Below, piece by piece: positions 25,483-36,707 of a stretch of 64,000 bases of DNA. Below the pieces are notes generated by a model. The model saw only the letters and a program-made list of their open reading frames with translations, did not search any database and was not told the DNA's origin. Positions within the stretch are counted from its first letter, which is position 1. Every line of letters begins with the position of its first letter. The DNA comes from Methylosinus trichosporium OB3b (GTDB lineage Bacteria; Pseudomonadota; Alphaproteobacteria; Rhizobiales; Beijerinckiaceae). The stretch spans positions 1,240,001 through 1,304,000 of the forward strand of contig NZ_CP023737.1 in NCBI RefSeq assembly GCF_002752655.1. The letters are read 5' to 3'. The position numbers and the translations under genes are program-made.

Positions 25483-25970
25483 GCGCGCGCCGCCAATGCC
25501 GCCTCTATGTCGGCAGTGAGCGAAGCCGGCGTCGCGAAGGGCGCATAGCGCCGAACCGGCGTCCCTGCGCGATCGACGAGAAATTTGGTGAAGTTCCATT
25601 TGATCGCCGCGGAGCCCAGGAGGCCGGGCGCGGTCTTCTTCAGAAAGCGAAAGAGCGGATGCGCGGCCGCGCCATTGACCTCGATCTTGGCGAACAGCGG
25701 AAAGGTCACGTTATAGGTCGCCGAGCAGAACTGCGCGATCTCGGCCTCGGCCGCCGGCTCCTGGCCGGCGAATTGATTGCAGGGGAAGCCGAGCACGACC
25801 AGCCCCTTTTCGCGAAGCGCGCGCCACAGCGCCTCGAGCCCGGCATATTGCGGCGTGAAGCCGCATTTGCCGGCGACATTGACGATCAGCAGGACCTTGC
25901 CGGCGTATTCGGCGAGCGAGCGCGTCGCTCCATCGATCGCCCGAGCCTCGAAATCATAAACCGACGTCAT
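25479..25970 (-). CDS. Glutathione peroxidase (cysteine type), copy 2 of tandem
   Basis: 163 aa from ATG 25970. Cys-type glutathione peroxidase: active-site NVAGKCGFTPQY (about residues 31-42), the conserved LGFPCNQFAGQEP and the WNFTKFLVD segment with the Trp and Asn of the catalytic tetrad. It reduces peroxides with thioredoxin or glutathione as reductant. It is second in a tandem with the gene at 26050-26529, 79 bp apart; the two share the same motifs, showing an old duplication. Confidence 0.93.
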   Translation of the reverse strand: MTSVYDFEARAIDGATRSLAEYAGKVLLIVNVAGKCGFTPQYAGLEALWRALREKGLVVLGFPCNQFAGQEPAAEAEIAQFCSATYNVTFPLFAKIEVNGAAAHPLFRFLKKTAPGLLGSAAIKWNFTKFLVDRAGTPVRRYAPFATPASLTADIEAALAARA

Positions 25971-26049
25971 GACGGCGCGCCTCTTGAAAAAAGATCGCGG
26001 CGGCGAGGCTGAGCCTCGCCGCACGTCGACTCTGCGCCGTCCGCAGCGG

Positions 26050-26529
26050 TCACGCCGAGAGCAGCGCGTGAATATCGGGCTCCATCGAACGCGGCGTGTT
26101 GGTCGCCTCGAAGCGCTTCACCACATTGCCGCTGCGGTCGATGAGGAATTTGGTGAAATTCCATTTCACGTCGTCCGACGAAGCAGGATCCTTCTCCTTC
26201 AACAGACGATAGAGCGGATGGGCGTTTTCGCCATTCACCTCGATCTTGCTGAACAGCGGGAAAGTGACGACGAAGCGGGTGGAGCAGAAGGTCTTGATCT
26301 CCTCATCCGTGCCCGGCTCCTGATTGCTGAACTGGTTGCACGGGAAGCCGAGGATGACGAAGCCCTTGTCCTTGTTCTCGTTCCAGACCGCCTCGAGACC
26401 CGTATATTGCAGGGTGAATCCGCAGCGGCTCGCGACATTGACGATAAGGATCACCTTGCCGGCGTATTCGGCGAGAGTCTTGGTCTCGCCATCGATGGTC
26501 TTCACCGGGATATCAAAAAGTTCGGCCAT
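26050..26529 (-). CDS. Glutathione peroxidase (cysteine type), copy 1 of tandem
   Basis: 159 aa. The peroxidatic cysteine is in NVASRCGFTLQY, followed by LGFPCNQFSNQEP and VKWNFTKFLIDRSG. It has the normal length of bacterial BtuE/Gpx-type enzymes and no signal peptide, so it acts in the cytoplasm. It is upstream of its paralogue on the same strand. Divergence between the copies, in the N-terminal strands and last 40 residues, suggests different substrates or expression. Confidence 0.94.
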   Translation of the reverse strand: MAELFDIPVKTIDGETKTLAEYAGKVILIVNVASRCGFTLQYTGLEAVWNENKDKGFVILGFPCNQFSNQEPGTDEEIKTFCSTRFVVTFPLFSKIEVNGENAHPLYRLLKEKDPASSDDVKWNFTKFLIDRSGNVVKRFEATNTPRSMEPDIHALLSA

Positions 26530-26645
26530 TGCCTCAGGACCTTTCGGACAGTTTCGCGAAGCGCCCCTCTGCGCCCGCGGCTGGCCCCAGAATGGCGACG
26601 AGGGCGGCGCCGGGCAAGCTGCAACCCGCCTAAAATTGCATCATT

Positions 26646-28130
<1,485 letters not shown>

Positions 28131-28419
28131 TGACCCTCTTGAATTTTTATCGCCTTCGGCAGGCGCGAGACGCGGCTGCGGCGTCCGCCCGCCTGGAGAC
28201 GCGAGCCGACGCAGCTTTCGGCCCATGCTCTTGGATCAGGGTAAAGGCGTCGTTAACATCATCGCCGCGGCTCGCACAGGCTCGAAAAAGCCGCGACGCC
28301 CGCAGCGCCTCGCCGACGATGCGGGAGGCCGAACGCATCCGGCCGGGCTTGCAATTTTCTCCGTTCGGACCCGATATTCGGATAAACCCTTCCCATACTC
28401 AACTCCTTAGGTTCGCGCC

Positions 28420-30273
28420 ATGTCGCAAAGCTCAGCCTTCGCCGCCGATATCGTCCGGGACGCCGCCGAGGCGCACGCTCCCGCCCCCGGCGGCGGCGGA
28501 CTTCCCGAATGGAACCTCGCCGATCTCTATCCGGCGATGGACAGTCCCGCGCTCACAGCCGATCTCGCGACGGCCGAGCGCGACGCGGCGAGCTTCGCCG
28601 CCGACTATCGCGGCCGCTTGCAAGCGCTCGCCGAAGGCGCTGCGGCGAATGAGACGCTCGGCGAGGCGGTCGCCCGCTATGAGGCGCTACAGGAGCTTCT
28701 CGGCCGCATCATGTCCTATGCCGGCCTCGTCTACAGCGGCGACACCAGCGACCCCGCGCGCGCCAAATTTTATGGCGATATGCAGGGCAAGATCACGGAC
28801 ATTTCGACGCAGCTGCTGTTCTTCCAGCTCGAGCTCAATCGTCTCGACGACGCCCTGCTCGACGCGGCCGCGGAAAAAGCGCCGCTGTCGCGCTGGCGTC
28901 CCTGGCTCGAGGACATTCGCAAGGAGAAGCCCTATGAGCTCTCCGACGAGCTTGAGCGTCTCTTCCACGAGAAGTCGATGACCGGCCGCGCGGCCTGGAA
29001 CCGCCTGTTCGACGAGACCATCGCCTCATTGCGCTTCCAAGTCGGCGGCAAGGAGCTGACGCTCGAGCCCGCGCTCAATCTGATGCAGGACACGAGCGAA
29101 GATATTCGGCGCGAGGCGGCGCTCGCAGTGGGCGCGACGCTGAAGGCCAATCTGCGCACCTTCGCGCTGGTGACCAACACACTGGCGAAAGACAAAGAGA
29201 TTTCCGACCGCTGGCGCGGCTTTCACGACGTCGCCGACGCGCGCCATCTCTCCAATCGCGTCGAGCCCGAGGTGGTGGAGGCGCTGGTCGCGAGCGTCGT
29301 CGCCGCGCATCCGAAGCTCTCGCATCGCTATTACAAGCTGAAGGCCAAATGGTTCGGCAAGGAGGCGCTCGACTATTGGGACCGCAACGCGCCGCTGCCG
29401 CAGGTTCCGAGCCATGTCTATGCATGGGACGAGGCGCGCGACATCGTGCTCTCGGCCTATTCGCGCTTCGCGCCGCGCATGGCGGAGATCGCCTCGCGCT
29501 TCTTCGAGCGCAATTGGATCGACGCGCCGGTGCGGCCCGGCAAGGCGCCGGGCGCCTTCGCCCATCCGACCGTGCCCTCCGTGCATCCTTATGTGCTGGT
29601 CAATTTCCAGGGCAAGACGCGCGATGTGATGACGCTGGCGCATGAGCTCGGCCATGGCGTGCATCAGGTGCTCGCCGGCGCGCAGGGCGCGCTGATGGCG
29701 CCGACGCCGCTGACGCTGGCCGAGACCGCCTCGGTGTTCGGCGAGATGCTGACATTCCGCGCCCTGCTCGCCGGAACCAGCGATCCGGAGAAGAAGCGCG
29801 CGCTGCTCGCCGCCAAGGTGGAGGACATGCTGAACACGGTGGTTCGGCAGATCGCCTTCTACAGCTTCGAGCGCAAGGTCCACATCGCCCGCAAGGAGGG
29901 CGAGCTGACCGCCGAGAAGCTGTGCGAATTATGGATGAGCGTGCAGGCCGACAGCCTCGGGCCGTCGATCCGGCTCAGCGACGGATACGAGTCCTTCTGG
30001 GCCTATATCCCGCACTTCGTGCATTCGCCCTTCTATGTCTACGCCTACGCCTTCGGCGATTGCCTCGTGAATTCGCTCTATGGCGTCTATCAGAAGGCCG
30101 AGACGGGCTTCGCCGAGCGCTATTTCGCGCTGCTCGAGGCGGGCGGCGCCAAGCCCTATGGCGAGCTTCTGGCGCCCTTCGGCCTCGATGCGCGCGATCC
30201 CGCCTTCTGGGGCATCGGCCTCGAGATGATCGAGGGGTTGATCGCCGAGCTGGAGGCGATGGAGCCGGGGTGA
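28420..30273 (+). CDS. pepF: Oligoendopeptidase F (M3 family)
   Basis: 617 aa cytoplasmic zinc metallopeptidase. The HExxH zinc motif occurs in TLAHELGHGVHQVLAG (about residues 405-420), and the third ligand glutamate in ETASVFGEMLTF downstream. The N-terminal half is the helical PepF domain. It cleaves short peptides of about 7-17 residues. ATG 28420 starts a typical MSQSSAF N-terminus. It is a single gene, followed by a family B palindrome. Confidence 0.94.
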   Translation: MSQSSAFAADIVRDAAEAHAPAPGGGGLPEWNLADLYPAMDSPALTADLATAERDAASFAADYRGRLQALAEGAAANETLGEAVARYEALQELLGRIMSYAGLVYSGDTSDPARAKFYGDMQGKITDISTQLLFFQLELNRLDDALLDAAAEKAPLSRWRPWLEDIRKEKPYELSDELERLFHEKSMTGRAAWNRLFDETIASLRFQVGGKELTLEPALNLMQDTSEDIRREAALAVGATLKANLRTFALVTNTLAKDKEISDRWRGFHDVADARHLSNRVEPEVVEALVASVVAAHPKLSHRYYKLKAKWFGKEALDYWDRNAPLPQVPSHVYAWDEARDIVLSAYSRFAPRMAEIASRFFERNWIDAPVRPGKAPGAFAHPTVPSVHPYVLVNFQGKTRDVMTLAHELGHGVHQVLAGAQGALMAPTPLTLAETASVFGEMLTFRALLAGTSDPEKKRALLAAKVEDMLNTVVRQIAFYSFERKVHIARKEGELTAEKLCELWMSVQADSLGPSIRLSDGYESFWAYIPHFVHSPFYVYAYAFGDCLVNSLYGVYQKAETGFAERYFALLEAGGAKPYGELLAPFGLDARDPAFWGIGLEMIEGLIAELEAMEPG

Positions 30274-30305
30274 GCCGGCCGCTCTCGCGGTCCGACAGCC
30301 TTTAA

Positions 30306-30329
30306 AGAGCGAGCCTGAAGGCTCGCTCT
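30306..30329. repeat. Short palindrome, family B, copy 2
   Basis: Identical 24-base core to the copy at 25081, extended by flanking AA/TT pairs and followed by CTCGCGACCTCCATCGATTTCGA. It lies between the convergent pepF and SGNH-like genes, where a hairpin could end both transcripts. Confidence 0.85.
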
Positions 30330-30371
30330 TGCTCGCGACCTCCATCGATTTCGACGAACCAATCCATTCGA

Positions 30372-31247
30372 CTAAGCTTGGCGACCCCAGCGCTTCAGCC
30401 AAGCTTGCACAGCGTTCTCATCCCGCGGCGCCGCCTCATTCGCCGGGACCGCAGCGGCCGGCTCGCCGACGAGCGCCAGCGCCTCGACCGCCGGCGCCGG
30501 AGCGCTCGCCTTGGCCGCCAACGCCAGCTTGTGAGCGTGCCGTCTCGCGACGATATGCTTGTATCGCGGCACGAAATCTTGCAGCCGGTCTTGCCAGAGC
30601 GGCAGGGTCATATCGTTGCGCGCATGATGATCTGTTTTTCTCGGCCGAATGAACTCTTTGCGAATTAAATAATTTTCATCCACCATGTCGTTGTCGATGC
30701 GATGAAACGACACTTTCTCCTCATTGCTGAACCAATCGGCGACGATGTCGTTGAACCTCTTCGCGCGCCGGCATCTTTCGACATGGCTGCAATCGATCTT
30801 ATAGACCTCGCGTTTGAAATCCTCCTCCGGCACGCGCGCCAGCGCCGCCGTGGCGGAGCCGAACACGTCGTCGTCCAGCGTCGTGACCTGCGGGCCGAGA
30901 ATGCAGACATGAGTGATGAAGGGCTCGGCCATCATCAGCAGGCCGTCGGCGAAGGCGCGATAGATCATCGCCCTTTCGGTGAAGAACTCCGTCTCGTCGA
31001 ACGCGCCGCGCGTCGCGACGTCACGATAGAAAGTCACATCCATATCGACCTGTCCGAGCATGATGAAAACGGTCTTCTGCACCGGAATCATCGACATCGT
31101 TCGGATCGCGCGGCTATGCCCGACTTTGGACTTGTCGCGCCGCAGTCCTTTCATAGTCGCGCCGGAAAATGAAACATGCGCCCAGGTTCCTGGATTGTCG
31201 GATTGAAACTGTCGCGAGTGAGAGTCGCCAAAAAACATCATCATCAT
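30372..31247 (-). CDS. SGNH/GDSL-hydrolase-like orphan protein
   Basis: 291 aa. The N-terminus MMMMFFGDSHSRQFQ gives the GDS nucleophile block at once. SFSGATMKG could be block II, LGQVDMD resembles the block III GxND, and KTDHHARND supplies a DxxH pair as in block V. Together these fit an SGNH esterase-like fold, with no signal peptide. The last 60 residues are Ala-rich and unrelated. The gene and its upstream DNA are clearly less GC-rich than the neighbours, suggesting transfer. Substrate unknown; related proteins often accompany polysaccharide genes, absent here. Confidence 0.6.
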   Translation of the reverse strand: MMMMFFGDSHSRQFQSDNPGTWAHVSFSGATMKGLRRDKSKVGHSRAIRTMSMIPVQKTVFIMLGQVDMDVTFYRDVATRGAFDETEFFTERAMIYRAFADGLLMMAEPFITHVCILGPQVTTLDDDVFGSATAALARVPEEDFKREVYKIDCSHVERCRRAKRFNDIVADWFSNEEKVSFHRIDNDMVDENYLIRKEFIRPRKTDHHARNDMTLPLWQDRLQDFVPRYKHIVARRHAHKLALAAKASAPAPAVEALALVGEPAAAVPANEAAPRDENAVQAWLKRWGRQA

Positions 31248-31570
31248 GTTCGCATCTACCCACTTTCGACATGGCGCGAGATCATGGCTGACGCCACCAT
31301 ACGATGGCGACTACGCTCGCAACCTGTATCTTAGTATAAAATCAGCCTGTCAAGCCAACGCCCGAGAGCCGCGGGTGCGCCAGAGCCGCCGGCCCGAATC
31401 CGTTGAAACGACGGTCCGAAAAGCGATTGCTGAGGCAAGGCTCGTCTTCGAGATATTTTGCCGGCGCTTGGAACCAGCCCCGACATTTATGGTTATCTGG
31501 GCTCTCAATGCGAACGCCGACAAGGCCGGGCGGTCGCTTCGGCGCGTGGGATCGCGACAGGAGACGCGTC
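31248..31570. other. Divergent intergenic region, relatively AT-rich
   Basis: About 320 bp with lower GC than the rest of the window, especially 31300-31360 (TATCTTAGTATAAAATCA). It holds the likely promoter of the SGNH-like gene and the EcfG-type site for the Mn catalase. No additional gene is seen. Confidence 0.5.
31470..31494 (+). promoter_or_regulatory. EcfG-type general-stress promoter for manganese catalase
   Basis: GGAAC at 31470-31474 and GTT at 31492-31494, separated by 17 bases, match the sigma-EcfG consensus. The site is 76 bases before the catalase start. Mn catalases are frequent members of EcfG regulons in alphaproteobacteria. Confidence 0.55.
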
Positions 31571-32428
31571 ATGTTCATGCACAATAAGAAGCTGCAATAT
31601 ACGGTCCGCGTATCGGAGGCGAATCCGGTGCTCGCGAGCCTGATGCTGGAGCAGTTCGGCGGACCGCAGGGCGAATTGGCGGCGGCGATGCGCTATTTCA
31701 CCCAGGCCCTCGCGGAAGAGGACCCGGGCCGCAAGGACATGCTCTTGGACATAGCGACCGAGGAGCTCTCGCATCTCGAGATCATCGGCAGCATCGTCGC
31801 CATGCTCAATCGCGGCGTGAAAGGCGAGCTCGCCGAAGCGAGCCTCTCGGAGGCCGATCTCTATCGCTCGCTGACGCAGGGCGGCGACAGCCATACGCAG
31901 GCGCTGCTCTATGGCGGCGGACCGGCGCTCACCAATTCGTCGGGCGCGCCATGGACCGCGGCCTATATCGACACGATCGGCGATCCCGCTTGCGATCTGC
32001 GCTCGAACATCGCCGCGGAGTCACGCGCCAAGATCATCTATGAGCGCCTCATCAACGTCACCGAGGATCCCGGCGTCAAGGACACGCTGTCCTTCCTCAT
32101 GACGCGCGAGATCGCGCATCAAAAATCCTTCGAGAAGGCGCTCTACTCGATCGAGCAGAATTTCCCGCCCGGCAAGCTCGCGGGCAAGCGTCAATTCGCC
32201 GATCTCTATGTCAACGCCTCGCAGGGAAACGGAGACAGCGACGGTCCCTGGAATTCGGGCGGCGAATGGAAGCGCCTCGACGATGTCGTCGGGCAAATCC
32301 CGCTCGACGGCGGCGCCGGCTCGGCCACTGTGAAGCTGACGGAGGAGGAGGCGCGCGATCTCAGCACCTTCATGCAGCGCCTCGAGTCGCGCGTCGACGA
32401 ACAGGCGACTCCCGCAAAGCGCCATTGA
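31571..32428 (+). CDS. Manganese (non-haem) catalase
   Basis: 285 aa from ATG 31571, preceded by AGGAGACGCGTC. The ferritin-like four-helix core carries dimanganese ligands in GELAAAMRYFTQALAEED, LLDIATEELSHLEIIGS (E-x-x-H) and the second E..H pair in LMTREIAHQKSFEKAL. The C-terminal tail with YVNASQGNG and GPWNSGGEWKR is the usual subunit-embracing arm. It breaks down hydrogen peroxide in the cytoplasm. It begins a stress group with the small membrane protein, DUF892 and DUF4336 genes. Confidence 0.95.
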   Translation: MFMHNKKLQYTVRVSEANPVLASLMLEQFGGPQGELAAAMRYFTQALAEEDPGRKDMLLDIATEELSHLEIIGSIVAMLNRGVKGELAEASLSEADLYRSLTQGGDSHTQALLYGGGPALTNSSGAPWTAAYIDTIGDPACDLRSNIAAESRAKIIYERLINVTEDPGVKDTLSFLMTREIAHQKSFEKALYSIEQNFPPGKLAGKRQFADLYVNASQGNGDSDGPWNSGGEWKRLDDVVGQIPLDGGAGSATVKLTEEEARDLSTFMQRLESRVDEQATPAKRH

Positions 32429-32438
32429 TCGCCCACGC

Positions 32439-32735
32439 TCAGCGCGTCGCGATCAGCAGCAGCAGGCTGGCGATCGCGACGACGGCGAACAGCACGACGG
32501 CGAGCGTGCGGCCCGCGAGGAGACGCGTATCGCTCTGCTGCATGTAGCGCGCGCGATTCTCATGAGCGGCGGCGAGAGCGCGCTGCTCGGCCGTCGGCGG
32601 CGCGCCTCCCGCTTCGTCATCCGTGCCGAGCGGCGCCGCAGTGGGATCGGGCGCCGCAACCTTATCTGCGGCGAGGCCGTGATCGATGTCGATACGTAGC
32701 CGATCGCTGGTGGGAGGTCGATCCTTGTCGTCCAT
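32439..32735 (-). CDS. Small single-span membrane protein
   Basis: 98 aa. ATG 32735 has AGGAGACG upstream. The first 70 residues are hydrophilic and acidic (DDKDRPPTSDRLRIDIDHG), the end is a membrane helix (LAVVLFAVVAIASLLLLIA) with one terminal Arg. It is convergent with the Mn catalase, with a 10-bp gap. No family is recognised. A tail-anchored cytoplasmic domain is the simplest reading. Confidence 0.6.
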   Translation of the reverse strand: MDDKDRPPTSDRLRIDIDHGLAADKVAAPDPTAAPLGTDDEAGGAPPTAEQRALAAAHENRARYMQQSDTRLLAGRTLAVVLFAVVAIASLLLLIATR

Positions 32736-32908
32736 GGACGTCTCCTGCTCGCTCGCTCGACCTCAGAATTGGAGGCTCGCGGCGATGCGGCAAGATCGCG
32801 GCGCGCGGCGCGGCCATTTAATGCGACGAAAGCGGGAACTGTCGTTCCGCTCGACCATTGTGGCGAGGTCGCTCTTTCGAGCGGACGGCAAAAGGAGAGG
32901 AGATATCC

Positions 32909-33478
32909 ATGCCGATCGAAACGACACAGCAGCTCCTGGTACATGAGCTCCAGAGCATTCAGGATGCGGAAACGCTGGCGGCGAAGGCCATTCAGGCGCA
33001 GCTGGAGGAAATCGAGGACGACGATCTCAGCAATCTGCTCGAACGTCGTTTGAAGGCCGGCGAGCAGGTGATGCGCGACATTCGCAAGTCGCTGCAAAAG
33101 CTCGACGGCAAAGGCCGCGTGGAAAACAAGGCGGCGCGCGGCCTGATCGAGGAATGCGAGGAGACGGCCGAAGAGGTTTCTTCTCAGGAGATGAAAGACG
33201 CCGTGATCATCGCCGGCGCGCAGAAGCTCGAGCATTATTGCATCGCGGCCTGGGGCACGGTGAAGGCGATCGCCGGCGAGCTGCGAGAGGAGGAACTGGC
33301 GAAGGCGATGCAGCATGCGCTCGACGAGGGCCATCGCTGGGACGAGGAAATGTCGGAGCTGGCCGAAGGCGCGATCAACCCCGCCGCCATGAAGAGCGAA
33401 GAAGGACAGCAGGACAAAGCGACGAAAAAGCCGAAGGGCAAGAGCGAAACGACGCGCGGCTCCGCCAAGAAGCATTGA
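32909..33478 (+). CDS. DUF892 (YciE/YciF-type) ferritin-like stress protein
   Basis: 189 aa; ATG 32909 is preceded by AAAGGAGAGGAG. Four-helix ferritin-like bundle: LLVHELQSIQDAETLAAKAI, then metal-ligand type E..H pairs (AQKLEHYCIAAWGTVKAIA), with a lysine-rich tail. YciF-like proteins are induced by osmotic and general stress; function unproven. Its position beside the Mn catalase and upstream of DUF4336 suggests one stress regulon. A weak GGAAC is seen about 70 bases upstream but without a proper GTT element. Confidence 0.85.
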   Translation: MPIETTQQLLVHELQSIQDAETLAAKAIQAQLEEIEDDDLSNLLERRLKAGEQVMRDIRKSLQKLDGKGRVENKAARGLIEECEETAEEVSSQEMKDAVIIAGAQKLEHYCIAAWGTVKAIAGELREEELAKAMQHALDEGHRWDEEMSELAEGAINPAAMKSEEGQQDKATKKPKGKSETTRGSAKKH

Positions 33479-33519
33479 GGCCGCCTCGATCAGCGTCTCG
33501 AAATGTGCTAATTCTCAGC

Positions 33520-33549
33520 CCCGAGGGAGCGAGCCTTCGCTCCCTCGGG
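33520..33549 (+). promoter_or_regulatory. Hairpin overlapping the ribosome-binding site of the DUF4336 gene
   Basis: CCCGAGGGAGCG and CGCTCCCTCGGG form a perfect 12-bp stem with loop AGCCTT. It ends 2 bases before ATG 33552 and pairs the only Shine-Dalgarno-like bases (GGGAG). It could be the terminator of the preceding DUF892 gene, a translational switch such as a thermosensor, or both. Confidence 0.5.
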
Positions 33550-33551
33550 AG

Positions 33552-34247
33552 ATGTCGATGCTCGAGCATTTTGGCGAAGACATTTGGATTGCGAATGGAC
33601 CGACAGTGAAGGTCGCCGGATTTCATTATCCGACGCGAATGGCGGTCATCAGATTATCCAATGGCGATCTCTTCATCTGGTCGCCGATCGCGCTGTCGGG
33701 CGAGCTGCGCAGAGAAGTCGACGCCCTCGGCGCGACGCGTCACGTGATCGCCCCCAATGCGCTGCACCATTTGTTTCTCGACGATTGGCGACGCGCCTAC
33801 CCCGACGCCGCGCTCTATGCGCCGCCGGGACTGCGCGAGAAGCGCAGCGATATCCAATTCCACGCCGATCTCCCGAACAGCTCGCCCGCATGGGCGGACG
33901 AAATCGAGCATGTCGCGGTGACGGGAAATCTCATCACGACCGAAATCGTGTTCTTTCATCGCAGGAGCGGCGCCACGCTCTTCACAGATTTGATCCAGCA
34001 TTTTCCGCCCGACGCCTTCGCAGGCTGGCGCGCCATCGTCGCGCGGCTCGATCTCATGACCGGCCCCGAGCCATCGGTCCCGCGCAAATTCCGCGTCGCC
34101 ATGATCGACCGCCGCGCCGCGCGCCATTCTCTCGAGCACATTCTCGCTTGGCCGACAGAAAAACTATTGATGGCCCATGGCGAGCCGATCGAAAAAGACG
34201 GACGAGCCTTCTTGTTGCGCGCGTTCCGCTGGCTCACAGGGCCATAA
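33552..34247 (+). CDS. DUF4336 metallo-hydrolase-like protein
   Basis: 231 aa; ATG 33558 is an alternative start. It fits DUF4336, a degenerate metallo-beta-lactamase-fold family: TRMAVIRLSNGDLFIWSPIALS, then RHVIAPNALHHLFLDDWRRAYPDA with the N..H/HH segment, and LLMAHGEPI near the C-terminus. Enzyme activity is unknown. It lies 73 bp downstream of DUF892, behind a hairpin that covers its ribosome-binding site. Confidence 0.8.
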   Translation: MSMLEHFGEDIWIANGPTVKVAGFHYPTRMAVIRLSNGDLFIWSPIALSGELRREVDALGATRHVIAPNALHHLFLDDWRRAYPDAALYAPPGLREKRSDIQFHADLPNSSPAWADEIEHVAVTGNLITTEIVFFHRRSGATLFTDLIQHFPPDAFAGWRAIVARLDLMTGPEPSVPRKFRVAMIDRRAARHSLEHILAWPTEKLLMAHGEPIEKDGRAFLLRAFRWLTGP

Positions 34248-34280
34248 TGGCCTGCTTCATCGAAATTGATAGGCCTCGAG

Positions 34281-34348
34281 AAAGAGCGAGCCTGAAGGCT
34301 CGCGGTCCAGGGCCGCGCTTGGACCGCGAGCCTTCAGGCTCGCTCTTT
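34281..34348. repeat. Double palindrome, family B, copy 3 (29-bp arms)
   Basis: Two family B cores face each other: AAAGAGCGAGCCTGAAGGCT extended by CGCGGTCCA, and its exact reverse complement, with the 10-base loop GGGCCGCGCT. It can form one long cruciform or two small hairpins. It lies between the convergent DUF4336 and NlpC/P60 genes. Confidence 0.9.
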
Positions 34349-34386
34349 CCAACCCTGTCAAATGGGCTGAATCACACCAATAGCCC

Positions 34387-35228
34387 TCACCCCAATCGCT
34401 TCACGCTCGTCACCGGCGCGCCGCTCGCCAGAATGCGCGCGCGCGCCGGCGCGAAGGGCTCGCTCGCGACCTGCATGTAATGCGCATTGGCGTGCAGCAA
34501 CGTCTCCGCATCGCGCATCACGCCCACATGCCCCTTCCAGAAGATCAGGTCGCCGCGCTGCAGCGGCGCGCCTTCGGGCAACGCTTCGCCCAGCGCCTTC
34601 TCCTGCAGATCTGTGTCGCGCGGCGCCTCGATCCCGGCGAAGGCGAGCGAGGTCTGCACGAGGCCGGAGCAGTCGATCCCGAGCCAGGATTTGCCGCCCC
34701 AGAGATAGGGCGCGCCGATCAGCATTTCGGCGAAGGCGACGAAATCGGCGAAGCGCTGTTCGCGCGGCGCGAGATGCGTGGAATAGATGAAGCCGCCGTC
34801 CGCGGCGACGAGAAAGCGATCGCGCTCGCTGACGATCTCGATCCCTGCGCCGAGCGGCAGAGCGAGCAGCGGCGGGTCCTTTATATCCGGCCGCGGAAAC
34901 ACGAAGGTGCGGGGAACGCGCACACGATGAGTCGGGCGTTCGATGCGGCTCCAGAGCAGATTGGCGGGCAGCCAGCCGACATAGGAGTCGCGCTCGAGCT
35001 GCGCCCAGGCCCAGCCCTCCTCCTCGTCATAGACCGTGACGATCTCGCCATAGAGCGCCTGCGTGTCGAGTCGCGCATCGGGGCGCGGCTCCTTCTTCAC
35101 ATCGGCGACGCCCTCCTTCACCTGCATGCGCCGCCCTTCGACGAAGCGCGCCGCCTGCACGCGCCCCTGAAGATGGCTCGCCGCGAGATCGGGGCGCGCC
35201 GGCGTCAGGCGCTTGTCGAATATGTCGC

Positions 35229-35232
<4 letters not shown>
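34387..35232 (-). CDS. SH3-domain NlpC/P60 family peptidase
   Basis: 281 aa. N-terminal SH3-like domains (VTVYDEEEGWAWAQLERDSYVGWLP spans part of one) precede an NlpC/P60 domain. The catalytic Cys is in WLGIDCSGLVQTSLAFAG and the His in LIFWKGHVGVM. It has the YkfC-like layout used for dipeptide or murein-peptide cleavage (gamma-D-Glu-diamino acid bonds). There is no signal peptide, so a role in recycling cell-wall peptides is likely. Its ATG overlaps the M17 aminopeptidase stop by 4 bases. Confidence 0.92.
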
Positions 35233-36626
<1,394 letters not shown>

Positions 36627-36707
36627 GACATCGTCTCTCCTCGGGCGGCGGCCCGTCGCCATTCTTCGGCCGCTCCGGCCGATAAGGCAAGGAGCTTGCC
36701 GCCCCGC

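Noticed and set aside
32835-32862. EcfG-type promoter before the DUF892 gene
   Set aside because: A GGAAC is present but there is no GTT at the right distance, so it was not listed.
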